A stretch of 64,000 bases of DNA from Strobilurus pachycystidiatus (taxonomy: Eukaryota; Basidiomycota; Agaricomycetes; Agaricales; Physalacriaceae): NCBI GenBank assembly GCA_019915135.1, contig JAHLMK010000002.1, forward strand, positions 2,232,001 through 2,296,000, in the 5' to 3' direction. How positions within the stretch are numbered: the stretch's first letter is position 1; each line of letters begins with the position of its first letter. The notes beneath the pieces were generated by a model. The model searched no databases. It was given only the letters and a program-made list of their open reading frames with translations, and was not told the origin of the DNA. Positions 22,494 through 33,873 of this stretch are shown here, piece by piece. A program made the translations under genes and the position numbers.

Positions 22494-24249
22494 CTAATGA
22501 TTGTCCGCACCCTTATAGCCCCAGTTTACTAGTCTAGTTGGTCCATGACTCCAATCCTCAACGCGGCGAGCACTGACAAGACTTAGCGTCGATCCCGACG
22601 TCCCAACAAAGCCCACAGCACGACTATGTGTGGCAACATCGATAATGGGCAGAAACCACTCTCCGTATTTCTCAGTGGTTTGTTCGGCACCATGGTCAAT
22701 GTCTTTCCACCCTAGCGCCTCCACTTGCTCCCAAAATGCGTCGCTGGTGTCATCTACATGAAGCATGAGTAATTTATGGGATTGAGACAGGGCGATCTTT
22801 CTGTACCCGAAGATATGAGAACGCGCGAAACTTCAATGCCTTGCTTGTCTAGAAGCTCTTCCTTGACTTCTTCGACCCTCTTAACAAACGCAGGGAGAGA
22901 GGCATAGCAGTCATTGGGATCTGGGCTGGTACATGAACGACCAAAGTCTCCGTGGCGAACGTGCACAGCGATGAACTAGAACTGTTCAATCGCGGCGCAA
23001 AAGGAGAATATGTATATGCTCGTACCGGAGGTATGGGTGCTGCTGAGCGTACGTTGAAGGACTTGCGAATGTACTTGTCAGCTAAGTCGTTCATCTTTCG
23101 GGAGAACCGTATGTGGGTAGCGACGAATCTCCAGACAGGTGACCACGTCCTCTCCCATTCGAATGGCGCTGCACCGCTTCCCGTATAATAGGTCGTATCT
23201 AGGCAAGCCATATGACGATCCGGAGGCGCAGAGTTTCCTTTGGGAGATGGATGCGCTACTGGGAAGGTCTTCTCCTCGAACAATGGGTCTTTCGGAAACA
23301 ACAAGGCAGCCAGGTTCCACAGGTTTGTATGATCGTGCCAGTGTCCCTCGTTGATGAACATTTCGCCGGGAACTTGTGTGTACGACACGTCCAGCCGAAG
23401 ATGCTCGGCGAATGACTGCCCAGTGGGATTTCCGTCGCGGGGATTCCAACAGCCCAAAGATTCCTGTGCGGCGCCCGAACGAGCATCCCGATGCGTAGGA
23501 AAGGTTTTGATATCCGACCATTCAATGATAGGTTTATGCAGTGTAGTGCGTAGCTCTCTGAGATCGAAGATGTCACTGAAGGCTAGAGTCCCTGCTCCAA
23601 GGGCTGTCATTCTGTCATTGAGGATGCCAGGATGTCCGAAGGAGGCGAATTAGAGACTCACATATGTGATGACTTGGTGTGAACGGAGGAATGACAGTTA
23701 CACGATCCGAAATCATTCCTAGATAGATGAGATTGGCCTGGCGAACATGAGCAAGCGTTGACGAGGAAGAGAGGATTCTCACAAAACACATGAACTGGTT
23801 CGCTGGAATTCTTCAGTCTTGTGAAAGGATTGCAGTCAAGCAGTGACCTACTGAAACCGCCCAGACAGAAAGCGGTGACATAGTTGAGGTCTGGTCGCAG
23901 ATTATCTGGGCGATAGTTACATCCATTGATCACGAGAAGACGCGTTCAACACACCTCGAAACTTTCCTGTCACTGTAGCACTCTTGACGAAGTGCCAGGG
24001 ATCGACCTTTGTCGAGGGTAGCTCACGGGGAGGAATCTTGCTGGGTGCTGTTACCGTGACATACTCGATGGGTGGGCAGGACTGTTGTGGGAGAGGTACT
24101 GGAGGTGTCTCGACGGAGACGGTCGGTGTGCGCGGAAAGAAGCAGTAGATGTTAACGACCGCGCAGACGATGAGTATCAGGGTCCTTCTTGAGCACCATC
24201 GGCGAGTCCTTGAGCCCTTCAACAACGACCGCGTTGTTCCCAAGCTCAT
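22494..24249 (-). CDS. O-fucosyltransferase-like glycosyltransferase, type II membrane protein (copy 1)
   Basis: Predicted Golgi-type glycosyltransferase resembling GDP-fucose protein O-fucosyltransferases (PF10250). The start at 24249 gives a basic N terminus and one helix (TLILIVCAVVNIYCFF), then a Pro-rich stem. Exons continue with LNYVTAFCLGGFS, IIEWSDIKTF, LRLDVSYTQVPGEMF, and FIAVHVRHGDFGRSC, the HxRxGD motif used for GDP-sugar binding. The C-terminal GFVGTSGSTLSLVSARRVED matches the second conserved region (GTxxSTxS..R). The neighbour at 24606-26335 is a close paralogue in the same orientation, so this is a tandem duplication. Acceptor unknown; fucose transfer itself is inferred from family only. 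Some small exons near 23650-23930 are uncertain. Confidence 0.72.
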
Positions 24250-24605
24250 GTCAGAAAAGCCCTCGAACTACGTCCTCGTAGCTGACTGGAAGATGAGAAC
24301 AAGAAGTAGATTGCCGCCCATCAGAAAGATGGAAACATGGACAGCGCTAAGTTCGGATCGGCACGGTGGGCGCTCTTGACAAGCGGAACGGCGACCCTGG
24401 CCTCTAATTAGACTCTCACAGTGTGACCGAGCTCATGTCAAGATTTTAGCCTTTGAGAGTTGAAACCACCCGGCGACGACCGACGTCACACATGATTGCC
24501 AGAATGATTGAGTGAATATGCATGAATAATTATACAAATGCTACGTACACCGTAGAATCTAAGGAAATCCAAAGTCACCATATCTATACACCAAAAAGGA
24601 AAAAT

Positions 24606-26335
24606 TCAGAATCCATGAGGAGTGTTCGTTCCCCAATTCACCAACCGCGTAGGCCCGTCATGCCAGTCCTGTACACGACGCGCACTTACTAGACTCAGTG
24701 TAGAATCCGATGTCCCTACAAAGCCACGAGAGTGACTGTGTGCGACTACATCGATAATAGGCGGAAACCACTGGCCGAATTTCTCGAGGGTCTGCTCAGC
24801 GGCATGATCAATGAACTTCCAACCAAATCCCGTCATCTCTTCCCAAAACTCGGGTGTTTGGTCGTCTACATTGTGGGCTCAGGTTGCCCATTGCGTGAAT
24901 GGAGATGGTGTGCAACGTACCAGATGTGATCAAAACATGCGAGATATCGAGCTTTTGGGTAGTTCTCAATTCCGCCTTGACTTCTTCGACCGCAGACACG
25001 AAGGATGACACCGGTTCTAGACAGTTTTTCGGATCAGGACTTGGGCAACCTCTGGCAAAATCGCCACGCCGAATGTGGACCGCTATATACTGCAAGAGGT
25101 AAGTAAGATCTTGTCGAGCAGTATCCATTGAAATGGCACTGACCGGAGGAATCGCGACATCAGGTGGTACATCGAAGGCTTTCCTGACAAATTTAGCCGC
25201 CAGCTCATCCATTCCCTTCGTGAACCTGATGTGCCGAGCAACGTATCTCCAAGCTGGCGACCAAGGTTTCTGCCACTCGTAAATGCTTGGCCCAGAGGCC
25301 ACATAATAGGTTGAGTCGAAGCACGTCATGTGCTTGTCCGGCAGGAGCTGCAGTCCTGTCTCCGAGGGCCAAGTCACCTCAAACTGCCTGTCAGCGAATA
25401 GAGGCTCAGTCGGATATATCATTGCAGCGATGTTCCACATTTTGGTGTGTGAGTCCCACCGGTCAGGGTTAGGCTGGTGGAAGAGTTCGTCCGGGACGTT
25501 GGTGTATGATACGTCCAGGTGAAGGTGCTTCCAATAGGGATTTGAGTTGACTGGATCTTGATTACGGAGGCTCCAACAGCCCAGTTCTTCGGTCGTGGCG
25601 AATGAAGGCGCAGCGAGAAACCTTGGGACAGCTTTGATGTCGGACCACTCTAGGACGGGCCCGCTGATTGCGGCTCGCAAACTGTCCAGATCGAATATTT
25701 CTCCAAATTCTATCATTCCGCCGTCAAAGGCTGCGAAGCCGCCGTCAGAGAAGGTCAGAATCATTAGAGGGGACGCACTGATATGATGTACTGGAGTGAA
25801 GGCGGGAATGACTGGTACTCGGTTCGATATCATGCCTAGGTATATCGTGTTCGCCTGAACACGCGTAAGATGCGAGGATCAAAAGACGAGGCAGCCTGAT
25901 GCACGCACATAGCACATAAATTGATTCGCTATCCAAGAAAAGGTCAGTGAGAATTCTTGTTTTGAGGCGAGATAGACTCACTGAGGCCACCAACACAAAA
26001 CGTTGTGATATAGTTGATGTCCGGCCGTAAGCTATCTGGACAGACATCAGGACAACACGAAACGAGGCAGGAAATTGCGCACCCCTGAACCTCCCAGAGA
26101 CCGAAGGGCTCAGCACATAATGCTTGGGATCCCAATCGCCTCGACGCCTTTGTCCAGACTCTCCTGAACATGCCTCCTCATGAGGCCGTCCCACTACCAC
26201 CACCTTTGGTCGAAATACCGTCAAAGATGCCGGCAAAGAGGGAAGGAAGTACAGCATCGCCGCAGCGCCGCAGACGACGGTGAGGAGTCTGAGGACGACG
26301 GAATTCCTGCGGGTGCCAGTGAACGACTTCATCAC
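24606..26335 (-). CDS. O-fucosyltransferase-like glycosyltransferase, type II membrane protein (copy 2)
   Basis: Paralogue of the gene at 22494-24249. The start at 26335 (MMKSFTGTRRNSVVLRLLTV) leads into a signal-anchor helix. Shared landmarks are INYITTFCVGGLS, MCY, VLEWSDIKAVPRFL, LHLDVSYTNVPDELF, WRYVARHIRFTKGMDELAAK, AVHIRRGDFARGC and GFVGTSDSTLSLVSARRVQD, ending ...PHGF at 24606. The HxRRGD sugar-nucleotide motif is intact. Copy 2 has a long exon (about 25087-25833) where copy 1 has a comparable one, so intron positions look conserved. Upstream of the start are 494 bases up to the CCR4 stop. Both copies look functional; no frameshift seen. Confidence 0.72.
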
Positions 26336-26829
26336 GCTTGTCGACGCGCGAGGTCAAGGAGGGCGGACTCCGCACACAAACCTTTTTGAACATTTTTAGG
26401 AGACATCGCGGAGGCAAATAATATGTCAAGCTGCGACCCCCAGGGGCTGCTCAGATCGATCATCTAGACTCTAGTCTCAGAATCCAGACAGACGGCCTTC
26501 GATTCAGAGCTTCATGCGCAGATGGACGGTGAACTTAAGTCGGAACCGACATGACGGCGTTGTCGAAGAGGTTGTGGCGGATCAATGATTAATGAATTAA
26601 GGCTACACGTAACGAATCCGACCAGTTGCAGCTTTCATCTTTTCTTTTGCCATCATAAAGACACAAATACAACAGAGACAGTGCAGTGAGACGATAAAAA
26701 AGAACGCAAAGAATAAAAAGGAACAGAAAGAGAAATGACCGACGGAGAAATAAAGCACAGTGTATGTACGGGATAGTATTATTTATATGTACATCGTCAA
26801 TGGGGAGTATAAACAAGGTGATGGGTGCG
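26336..26829. other. intergenic, copy-2 glycosyltransferase promoter and CCR4 3' UTR
   Basis: 494 bases; A/T-rich with an A/G-rich tract near 26696-26735. No gene seen. Confidence 0.4.
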
Positions 26830-28859
26830 TCAGGGTGTAGGTGGTATGGACTTTATCTGGCCGTTTCCGTTCGTCTGCACAACCGGTGGCTTGACGCGGA
26901 ACTTCGCACTTATGCAGATATGACTGTGAACGATGATCAGAATGTTATCTCACGAAAGGAGAATGGAACGTACTCGGAGGGGTAGTGAGTATTCGGCAAC
27001 CCGACTACCTTGTCCATATATTCGCGGTCCTGTTCTCCCAGGACCGCGCTCACGCTCACGGAGACGGTCGAGTACCATATGTAGTCGATCACGCCCTTGA
27101 AACTGGGTGTGTAGTTCGTGAAGGGTAGGATCTCTCCGCTTGACCCACAGTACGCGCTCTTGAGGTTCAAGCGGTGCTTCAATCCTTCGTCTGTATAGCG
27201 CCCATACACATGGCCCAGGAAATCCTGATGCTTCGCACTGAGGACTCCATCGCGCACGAACTCGTACACGCCGCTGTCGGGAACAGAGTTGAAATCGCCG
27301 CAAAGAATGAGCGGGATCTTGAGACTGTCGGTGTATTTGCTGACAACTCCTGGCGGCGGTGGGTAGGCAGCGAAGGACTTTGCAATCTGCTCGATCTCGT
27401 CGACGAGTAAGGCGACCTGCACGAGTTTGACATCGCTGAAGGCAAGGTCCCAGAAGAGATGGGTGTTGGCGATGATATAACGGGTACCGGTATGTATGTC
27501 TTCGAGTAGACATACAACGGCAATGTGATCCTTTCCGAGTACGCGATTGAACATGTCGTCGGTCTTCTTGAAGTCTGCGCGGCGCATCGCGACAGCACTG
27601 AACTCGATGAGATGGCTCTCCACGAGCTTGAACCGCGAGGCGTTGTAGAACGTCGCGCATCCATCGACCAGCCGCCGATCGGTCTCGGACATGGTCTTTG
27701 CGCGCGACTTTGGCCAGAAGACACCCTCATACTTGTACTCTCCAAGTCTCTTCGTGAAAAAGTCCTCGTACTGTGCAACGTCCACCTCCTGTAAACAAAG
27801 AAAGTCGGCCGACTGGGAGACAATCTCGTTGATGATGGTCTCCTTTCGAAACTCCCACTGAAGTGCCCAGGACGGAGTGTAACCATACATGCGCTCCGTT
27901 GCACATCGCTCGCAGAGGATGTTGTAACAGATGACACTGAAAGCCTCGCCGCCAGCTCCAGCTCCAGTTCCGGGTGGCTCCATCAGCTTCCATTGTCGAT
28001 CTGGAGGACGGGGTGCACCGGTATTGCCGTCGCGTAGGTGGGAGATGAGAGCGCGGGTGCCGTCCTTTTGTACCATATTCTTGAGATACGGATCGAGAGG
28101 GTTACCCTCAACACCGATTGTCTGGAGCTGGTGGAGGGTGCCGAGTTCTAAGGGAATGGTGGACACGTGGTTGTCGAAGAGATAGAACTCTTTGAGCGAG
28201 GTGAGCATGCCTAATTCTGGAGGTAGATGGGATAGATTGTTTCCAGAGATGTCGAGCAGCTCTAGATGGCGGAGGGCGGATATCTGGGGTGGTATTGTCT
28301 CGAGGGCATTGTGGTTGAGATAGAGGGTGGTCAAGAAGGTGAAAGAGAACAGGCCGGATGTGGGCGGAATGGATTTGATGTTCACGCCACCCATGTCGAG
28401 CGAGTTCCAGGTGTTTTCCGGGGGAGTCTTGGCCGTTATCCGCGGAGCGACGGGGGCGACGGTCGACGACGGATGGTCGGCGTCGACGGGGTCCTCGAGC
28501 TTGTTTGGATTGGTGATGGGGATGGCCGTCTTCGTGACGGACCGCGACGCCATTGCACTGGCCCGCGCCCGATGGTGCGGCGACCGCGACGAGCGGACCA
28601 TCTCGCATTTGAGCAGCTGCTGCTGCCAGTGCTGGGTCATGATCTGGCCGGCGGGCGACCCCATTTGTGGCGGCGATGGGTAGTGGTTCAGCGACGTAAG
28701 CGAGTTCTGGTGATGATGATGGTGGGCGAGCGGGATTGGATGCGGATGGGTGAAGAGCGCATATCCAGGCGGCTGCTGGCTTGACGGCGCCTGTCTTGGC
28801 CATGGTTGGTGGTCGGCGAGCTTGTGGGCGACGCCCGGAGAGTGCTGGGCATAGTACAT
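26830..28859 (-). CDS. CCR4: CCR4 deadenylase (CCR4-NOT catalytic subunit)
   Basis: Mg-dependent 3'-5' poly(A) exonuclease of CCR4-NOT. From MYYAQHSPGVAHKL the N terminus is Gln/His/Pro-rich, with a run of five His. Then come leucine-rich repeats: LTTLYLNHNALETIPPQISA, LELLDISGNNLSHLPPELG, LKEFYLFDNHVSTIPLELG. The nuclease domain (from about residue 300) has SVICYNILCERCA, FLCLQEVD (metal-binding Glu), ANTHLFWD, LILCGDFNSVPDSGVYEF, FKGVIDYIWYS. The long exon runs on to a stop at 26937, but a GTACGT donor at 26973 and acceptor at 26924 give NTHYPSDHICISAKFRV and a stop at 26830-26832. This restores the catalytic SDH motif that the unspliced frame lacks. The long frame extends upstream to 29024; I prefer the ACC-ATG start at 28859. 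Confidence 0.92.
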
Positions 28860-29108
28860 GGTTAACCGTCGACGGCCGCACAGCCACCACGTCACCTCCT
28901 CTCTCACGTGAAGACACAAGGCCGTATATGGCAATCCCGTCTCGTCCAGCCATTTGGCCATCCCGCCCTGTAATGATATTGCCTTGCTAGAGCAAGTTGT
29001 CTCTCCCGCAGTCCGTGCCCTCACGAGCGACGCCGGAGCTGAAATATTATCACAATGAGGTCAATAATCGGTGCGATATACACTGGTAATTAATATGGTC
29101 ATAAGATA

Positions 29109-30941
29109 TTATAGATCATATATCGAGTGAGTCGGAGTAGGTTTCAATTTGGTACGTCGTGTGGCCGTCTCCCGCGGTATACACAGCCAAACATGCGACG
29201 CGCGTCGACTCAGAACCACATCAAGGTGTAGTTCCAAATCCAAGCCCTCTTTCCTCAGCGCCTCCAAATCCGAGACCTCCTTATCTGTCAGAACATTGTT
29301 CCAATACCGGCGGACCACAGGCTCCAAGCGCTCCGCCGAGATCGAGACGTGAAATTTCTGGAGTTTGGCCACGTCTGTCCTCGTCCCTGCCCATCGTGCG
29401 CTCAGTGTCTCCACCAGCCACCCTTCGCCCCCAAAGTATGGCAGGTTTGTAGCTTCTAGATGTTCTGAGACGCGTATGGAGAGCGACTCGAGTCGGGGAA
29501 GGAAGATGGGGGTCGCTGTGTCCTTCAACGACAGACGATCAATGATCCCAGAAAGCTCCAGCATTCCCAGAGCATCAGACACTTTCACCAACTCCTCGCC
29601 ATTCTCGAGACCAAACGCGAGGCGCGCAACAATGTCCAGGCTTTGGAGGTTATGAGTGAGTTCAAGGATGGGGAGGAGAGTCATGTCTGCTACGCCATAG
29701 GACGAGAACGACCTGATGGTAAGGTGGGTGATATTGGACGCACAGTGAGAGCGGAGAAGGAGGTTTTGGAAGGGAACAATGGTCTCCCACACGTCATCGA
29801 GAAACGCTTCTTGTAGAGCGGGAAGATTTAAATGGTCAAGGACGTAGCCATAACAAATCCTGAGCTTCCGTAAAGCATCATTGGATATCATAGGTAGCGG
29901 GTCTATGTCCGGATCCGCAAGATCTGCTTTGAAGCCCGCGCCCATGTGAAACGTCTCCAGACTAGTGCAATAACCCACCAGACGTGTGAAGCCAGCCAAA
30001 TCGTCTGGGGTAACATCACAGTCAGAGATTCGGAGCTCTCTGATCTGTGACCACGGCAGATCAAGGAGTCGACGGTGACCTTGCAGTGTTGCAGTCGTGA
30101 GGTGTGGGGCTACGCCGAAAGCGGGTATGATTGGCAGATCCTCGGCCAGGATGTCCTCCTCCTCGTTAGACTGTAGGAAGGTGATGTCCAGTTTCTCAAG
30201 GAGAGGAAGGCGCCGCTGGATAGTAAGCAAGTAGGCTTCTGCATCGCGAAGGTCGACGATTTGGACCTCACGCCACCGGTGGCACTGTGCGAAGAGTGCG
30301 CTGAGCATTTGAGTGCGTACGAGTAGAGCATCTTCGGCAACGGCAACGGCAATGAATAGATGCTCTGGATCGTTGTCTGTGATGTTTACATACAAACGAT
30401 GTTGGCCGGAGCGACGCAGAACGACGTCGAGACGTTCTGCGTCGGAATGACGATGGGTAGATTGTGCGAGAAGGTCCACGTATATGCTGGAACAAAGCAG
30501 CGGGGTGGAGAACACTGCGTTCCGCCACGCTTGGCACACTTGACCGAGCCTCCAATGTACTGCCGACATGTCATACGCGTTGTCGATTGAGTAACGACGG
30601 TCAAGATAGAGGTGTGTGAAGACTTCAGACCACAATTCGATGGGAAGGGTACGCCTGAGGGATATGAGGCCTTCGTATCGCTTTCGTACGGCCAACAAAG
30701 CAAAACGCTCCCGCTTGATAGATTGTAGCGTTTCGTGCAGCGAACGTATCTGCGCCTCTGCGGCGTCTATGTCCTCCGATATTTCCGTTAAGATAGTTCC
30801 ACGAATATAGGATGTCTCCTGCTCTGTTGGCGCGAGATTGGAGGAACGAAGCCGCCGAAGGAGAGGAGAATCGGCGTAAAATGATTCGTGATGGGCACTA
30901 CGTCGCAGAAAATCGGTGCAGTTCGAGCTTTGAGAGGCCAT
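29109..30941 (-). CDS. F-box protein with N-terminal coiled coil (single exon, about 610 aa)
   Basis: Intron-less frame. The preferred start is MASQSSNCTDFLRRS at 30941; an upstream ATG at 31049 would add 36 residues. Residues about 45-85 form a heptad-like helix (EDIDAAEAQIRSLHETLQSI). The F-box-like motif follows, RRTLPIELWSEVFTHLYLD, then VCQAWRNAVFSTPLLCSSIY. The rest is a series of loose leucine-rich segments (LEKLDITFLQ, IRELRISDCDV, LRKLRICYGYV, LESLSIRVSE). This layout is typical of the large Agaricomycete F-box family: an SCF substrate adaptor with an unknown target. It resembles the gene at 55781-57352 in architecture. Confidence 0.85.
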   Translation of the reverse strand: MASQSSNCTDFLRRSAHHESFYADSPLLRRLRSSNLAPTEQETSYIRGTILTEISEDIDAAEAQIRSLHETLQSIKRERFALLAVRKRYEGLISLRRTLPIELWSEVFTHLYLDRRYSIDNAYDMSAVHWRLGQVCQAWRNAVFSTPLLCSSIYVDLLAQSTHRHSDAERLDVVLRRSGQHRLYVNITDNDPEHLFIAVAVAEDALLVRTQMLSALFAQCHRWREVQIVDLRDAEAYLLTIQRRLPLLEKLDITFLQSNEEEDILAEDLPIIPAFGVAPHLTTATLQGHRRLLDLPWSQIRELRISDCDVTPDDLAGFTRLVGYCTSLETFHMGAGFKADLADPDIDPLPMISNDALRKLRICYGYVLDHLNLPALQEAFLDDVWETIVPFQNLLLRSHCASNITHLTIRSFSSYGVADMTLLPILELTHNLQSLDIVARLAFGLENGEELVKVSDALGMLELSGIIDRLSLKDTATPIFLPRLESLSIRVSEHLEATNLPYFGGEGWLVETLSARWAGTRTDVAKLQKFHVSISAERLEPVVRRYWNNVLTDKEVSDLEALRKEGLDLELHLDVVLSRRASHVWLCIPRETATRRTKLKPTPTHSIYDL

Positions 30942-31364
30942 GTCACGTAGAATGTGGATCAGCCTGGTCCTGAGCGGTAAAGATCTTAGAAGCGCGTCGT
31001 GATGCCTTAAGCAATGCGTACCAGGATCTCTACACTCCACTCTTATCACGGTAGTGCTGGATGCACTATAGACATAGTGCTGTCAATGACTACGTTCAGC
31101 ATAAATATAGAAACAGCCAAAGATACCTTGAAGGTTCAACTGGTGTGAAAAATAACCACGACTGTGAGGGTAGAAGGGAAAGATGTGCACGTGGGCAGTC
31201 AGACCCGCTTTGGCCGCGTCTTTCACTTTTTCACTACTTTTTTGTAACGAAAACTTGGAGACTACGATAATTCTCAGAGAGATATGCATACATCGACTGC
31301 TGAGAAGCATGATACAATAGGTGTATTACAGGTGGAGTGACCAGGAAGTCATGAAGCCTCATGA
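30942..31364. other. intergenic
   Basis: Promoter side of the F-box gene and the 3' end of the downstream minus-strand peptidase. No feature recognised. Confidence 0.35.
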
Positions 31365-33333
31365 TCAGAACCACGGTTCGTTATCAATCCAAGTTTCCAT
31401 GATATACTTGGCCAGCTTGGGCTGGTCTTTGACGACCTGAGAGAAGAGTGTTACATCTACGTATAAGTGCCCAGCGCCAATGAAAGTACTCACGAAATGC
31501 CCCGCTCCATCAAGTAGCAGGAAGGTCATATTTCCGGCGCCTTCTCCGATGGCACGTACCGACATCTCACCATTTCCCCAGGGGATATCGGGCGAGGAGA
31601 GAAAAGCTTGTTGGAAGGGAGTTTGTAGGAGTTTCAGCTTGTTGTTGGTCATTAGTGTGGCCGTATAAAGCTATTGAAGCCCGACGTACGAAGTGAAGCA
31701 CTCCCGGCCATGGGCAGTTTCCGTCCTGTGCGCCAATCCAATCTGAGAAGGACTCAGGAGAATGAAGAGGAGGTGAAGATATGTAGACTGACGTAGGACG
31801 CGTATATCGCTCTTCAACAAAGGTTCATAGAGAAGGTAGTGTTTGGCCATTCTGCAAATATCCACTTCAATAAGAATACCAACCCAAGGCGGCGAATGGC
31901 GTACATATCAGCATTGTCAGTGATGAAAGCCTTCCAAACGTCCATGTTGAGGGAAGTATAGTTAACATGCTCAGGCACACCAAGCTCTGTGCGAATCGTT
32001 GTATTGCCAAAGGTATTGGCAGCCCACTGAAACTCGGGGTGACACGCAACAGGATTTTCATCTGTGGGTTCCTCTAAACACTAAGGAGGAAGATGAGTGC
32101 CGGTAGGCGTAGAGTGAAGAGAATACGAACAACGCGGCGAATATCTTCCAGGACGCGTCCGTGGGTATCCCCCTCCTTAAGTTTACTGCAATAGTTGAGC
32201 GCCTCAAGCCTTTTCTCTACCGACCCGTCCATGTAGCCGAGCTCTATGAGCTCCAGGCATCTTGGTACTACCGCTTGGAGCTCCGTACAAGTGGTCGAGT
32301 TATAGACGTGGTGTAATTCACAGAAATAGTTCAGGTGCCAACCAAAGTGCGAAGTGGGATCCTGGCCGCCACGCACGTTCAGCGCCGGCACTTTTCACAA
32401 GCTGAAGCGACTCACTGAGAACGGGTTGGAGACCATGACAGCCTCCAAGTTGATATGAACATTACCAGGGCGAAGGAGAGCGTTCTGCTCCTGAATCACG
32501 GTCGCGATGTTGGGCACATATACTCCTCCATACGAGCCTCCACTGACATAAAAGCGGTTCCTATCCACCGATAATTAGTGTCAGGTCATGATTCATCAAA
32601 TTCGACGCGTTACTCACTTGGCCAGTTCTGGATATAGTACAAAAAATTTCTGGAAGAAGTCATACACGTCGAGCGCGGCATCGCGACTATTGTCGACCAT
32701 GGTCCCATAGGAATACCCAACGCCGATGGGATGATCAAGGGCAACAAGGTTGTAATGCTCGTTCCAACGATTGGGATTTCTCACTAAACCGTCCTTGCCT
32801 AGAACGCAGGCGGACTGACCGAAGACAGGGTTCATGAGTCCGCTGGTTCCGGGGCCACCTCCTACGGTCAATCTGAAGTAGCAGAGGAGATGAAGATACG
32901 ACTTGTTGCAAAGAAGGTGGAAGCTAACATGACGGGGGCGTTATCTGGGTCATTCTCGGCGGGGAAGTACCTAGAAACGACGCTTCAGCACGCTTCAAGA
33001 GCAGAGATATCTTCATGACGCTTACCAGAAGAAAGACCGCTTGGGTGTGTCTTCAGTGTCGCCCTTCAATCCAATGTACCCGGAATGTGATTCAAATCCA
33101 GGGCAGACCACGTCGGTGGTGGAAATGTTATGGTAGAACGAGCCCGTAGTCCTGCCTTGCCACTGTGACACCCAAGGTGCAGATCGACTGGAGCAATACT
33201 GTACCATGCTCCAGAGCAAAAGGACCGGGATCAACAACCAATACCTCCGCGGAGAGCGCCGAGGCTCATTGAGATGGTCAGCATGAAAGGCCGCCGTTGG
33301 GAGAATGTCGAGGCCTTTTGTCTCCTGCGCCAT
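31365..33333 (-). CDS. Serine carboxypeptidase S10, N-terminal membrane anchor
   Basis: Second S10 peptidase, distinct from the one at 20448. From MAQETKGLDILPTAAFHADH a cytosolic tail precedes a helix (YWLLIPVLLLWSMVQYC), so this is a type II anchored enzyme rather than a classical secreted one. Landmarks: CPGFESHSGYIGL, LTVGGGPGTSGLMNP (the usual GGPGCSS Cys is Thr here), VALDHPIGVGYSYG, RFYVSGGSYGGVYVPNI (catalytic Ser), YVGAQDGNCPWPG (catalytic Asp) and LLLDGAGHFV (catalytic His). The stop after ETWIDNEPWF is at 31365. About nine introns. The upstream ATG at 33411 would lengthen the N-terminal tail by 26 residues. Confidence 0.87.
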
Positions 33334-33873
33334 CGTGGGACGTGGAAGTTGGTAGCAAGAGATACCCGCCAGGAACGCGCCATATGCATACAATCCTCCG
33401 GCACTCACCAAATACCAATATAGCTGCGGTCATTTGTCGGTCAGGGTTTGATATCGATCTGGCTTGATCAGGACGTTTTCAGCTCAGCGCTGGTCCGGCG
33501 GATGCTCGAAATTCGAGTACGTTCGCTGAGGTTGGTTGGTGACGAAGACTTCGAGCGTTAGCGTGCTCCTGGCTCAGAGTCACAGGCGGAGAGGTAGAAA
33601 AGACCCGAGTGACAACTACTAATCTCAATAATACTATACGCCACCATGTGATCTGACGCGGTCAGAAAGTCACAGCTTGAGCATTGCATATCCGCTACCT
33701 AAATTCGCATACTCATCGAAATCAAGTGATAAGATTCCGGCGCGGGTATATTCGTGATACACTGAACTAGTGAGATAGAATGACTGGGGAGATATAAATG
33801 CTACAGTAAATGTTCGATTTTGTCCGTGGAGGTATGTTTGGGTATATCAGAGCGCATTGTATGTTTGTTCGGT
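33334..33873. other. intergenic
   Basis: 540 bases: promoter of the S10 gene and 3' UTR of the GH128 gene. Nothing else recognised. Confidence 0.35.

Noticed and set aside
10000..30000. Possible biosynthetic gene cluster (SDR, reductase, glycosyltransferases, regulators nearby)
   Set aside because: No backbone enzyme (PKS, NRPS, terpene synthase), and the genes are interspersed with housekeeping genes such as ADA2, VTI1 and CCR4.
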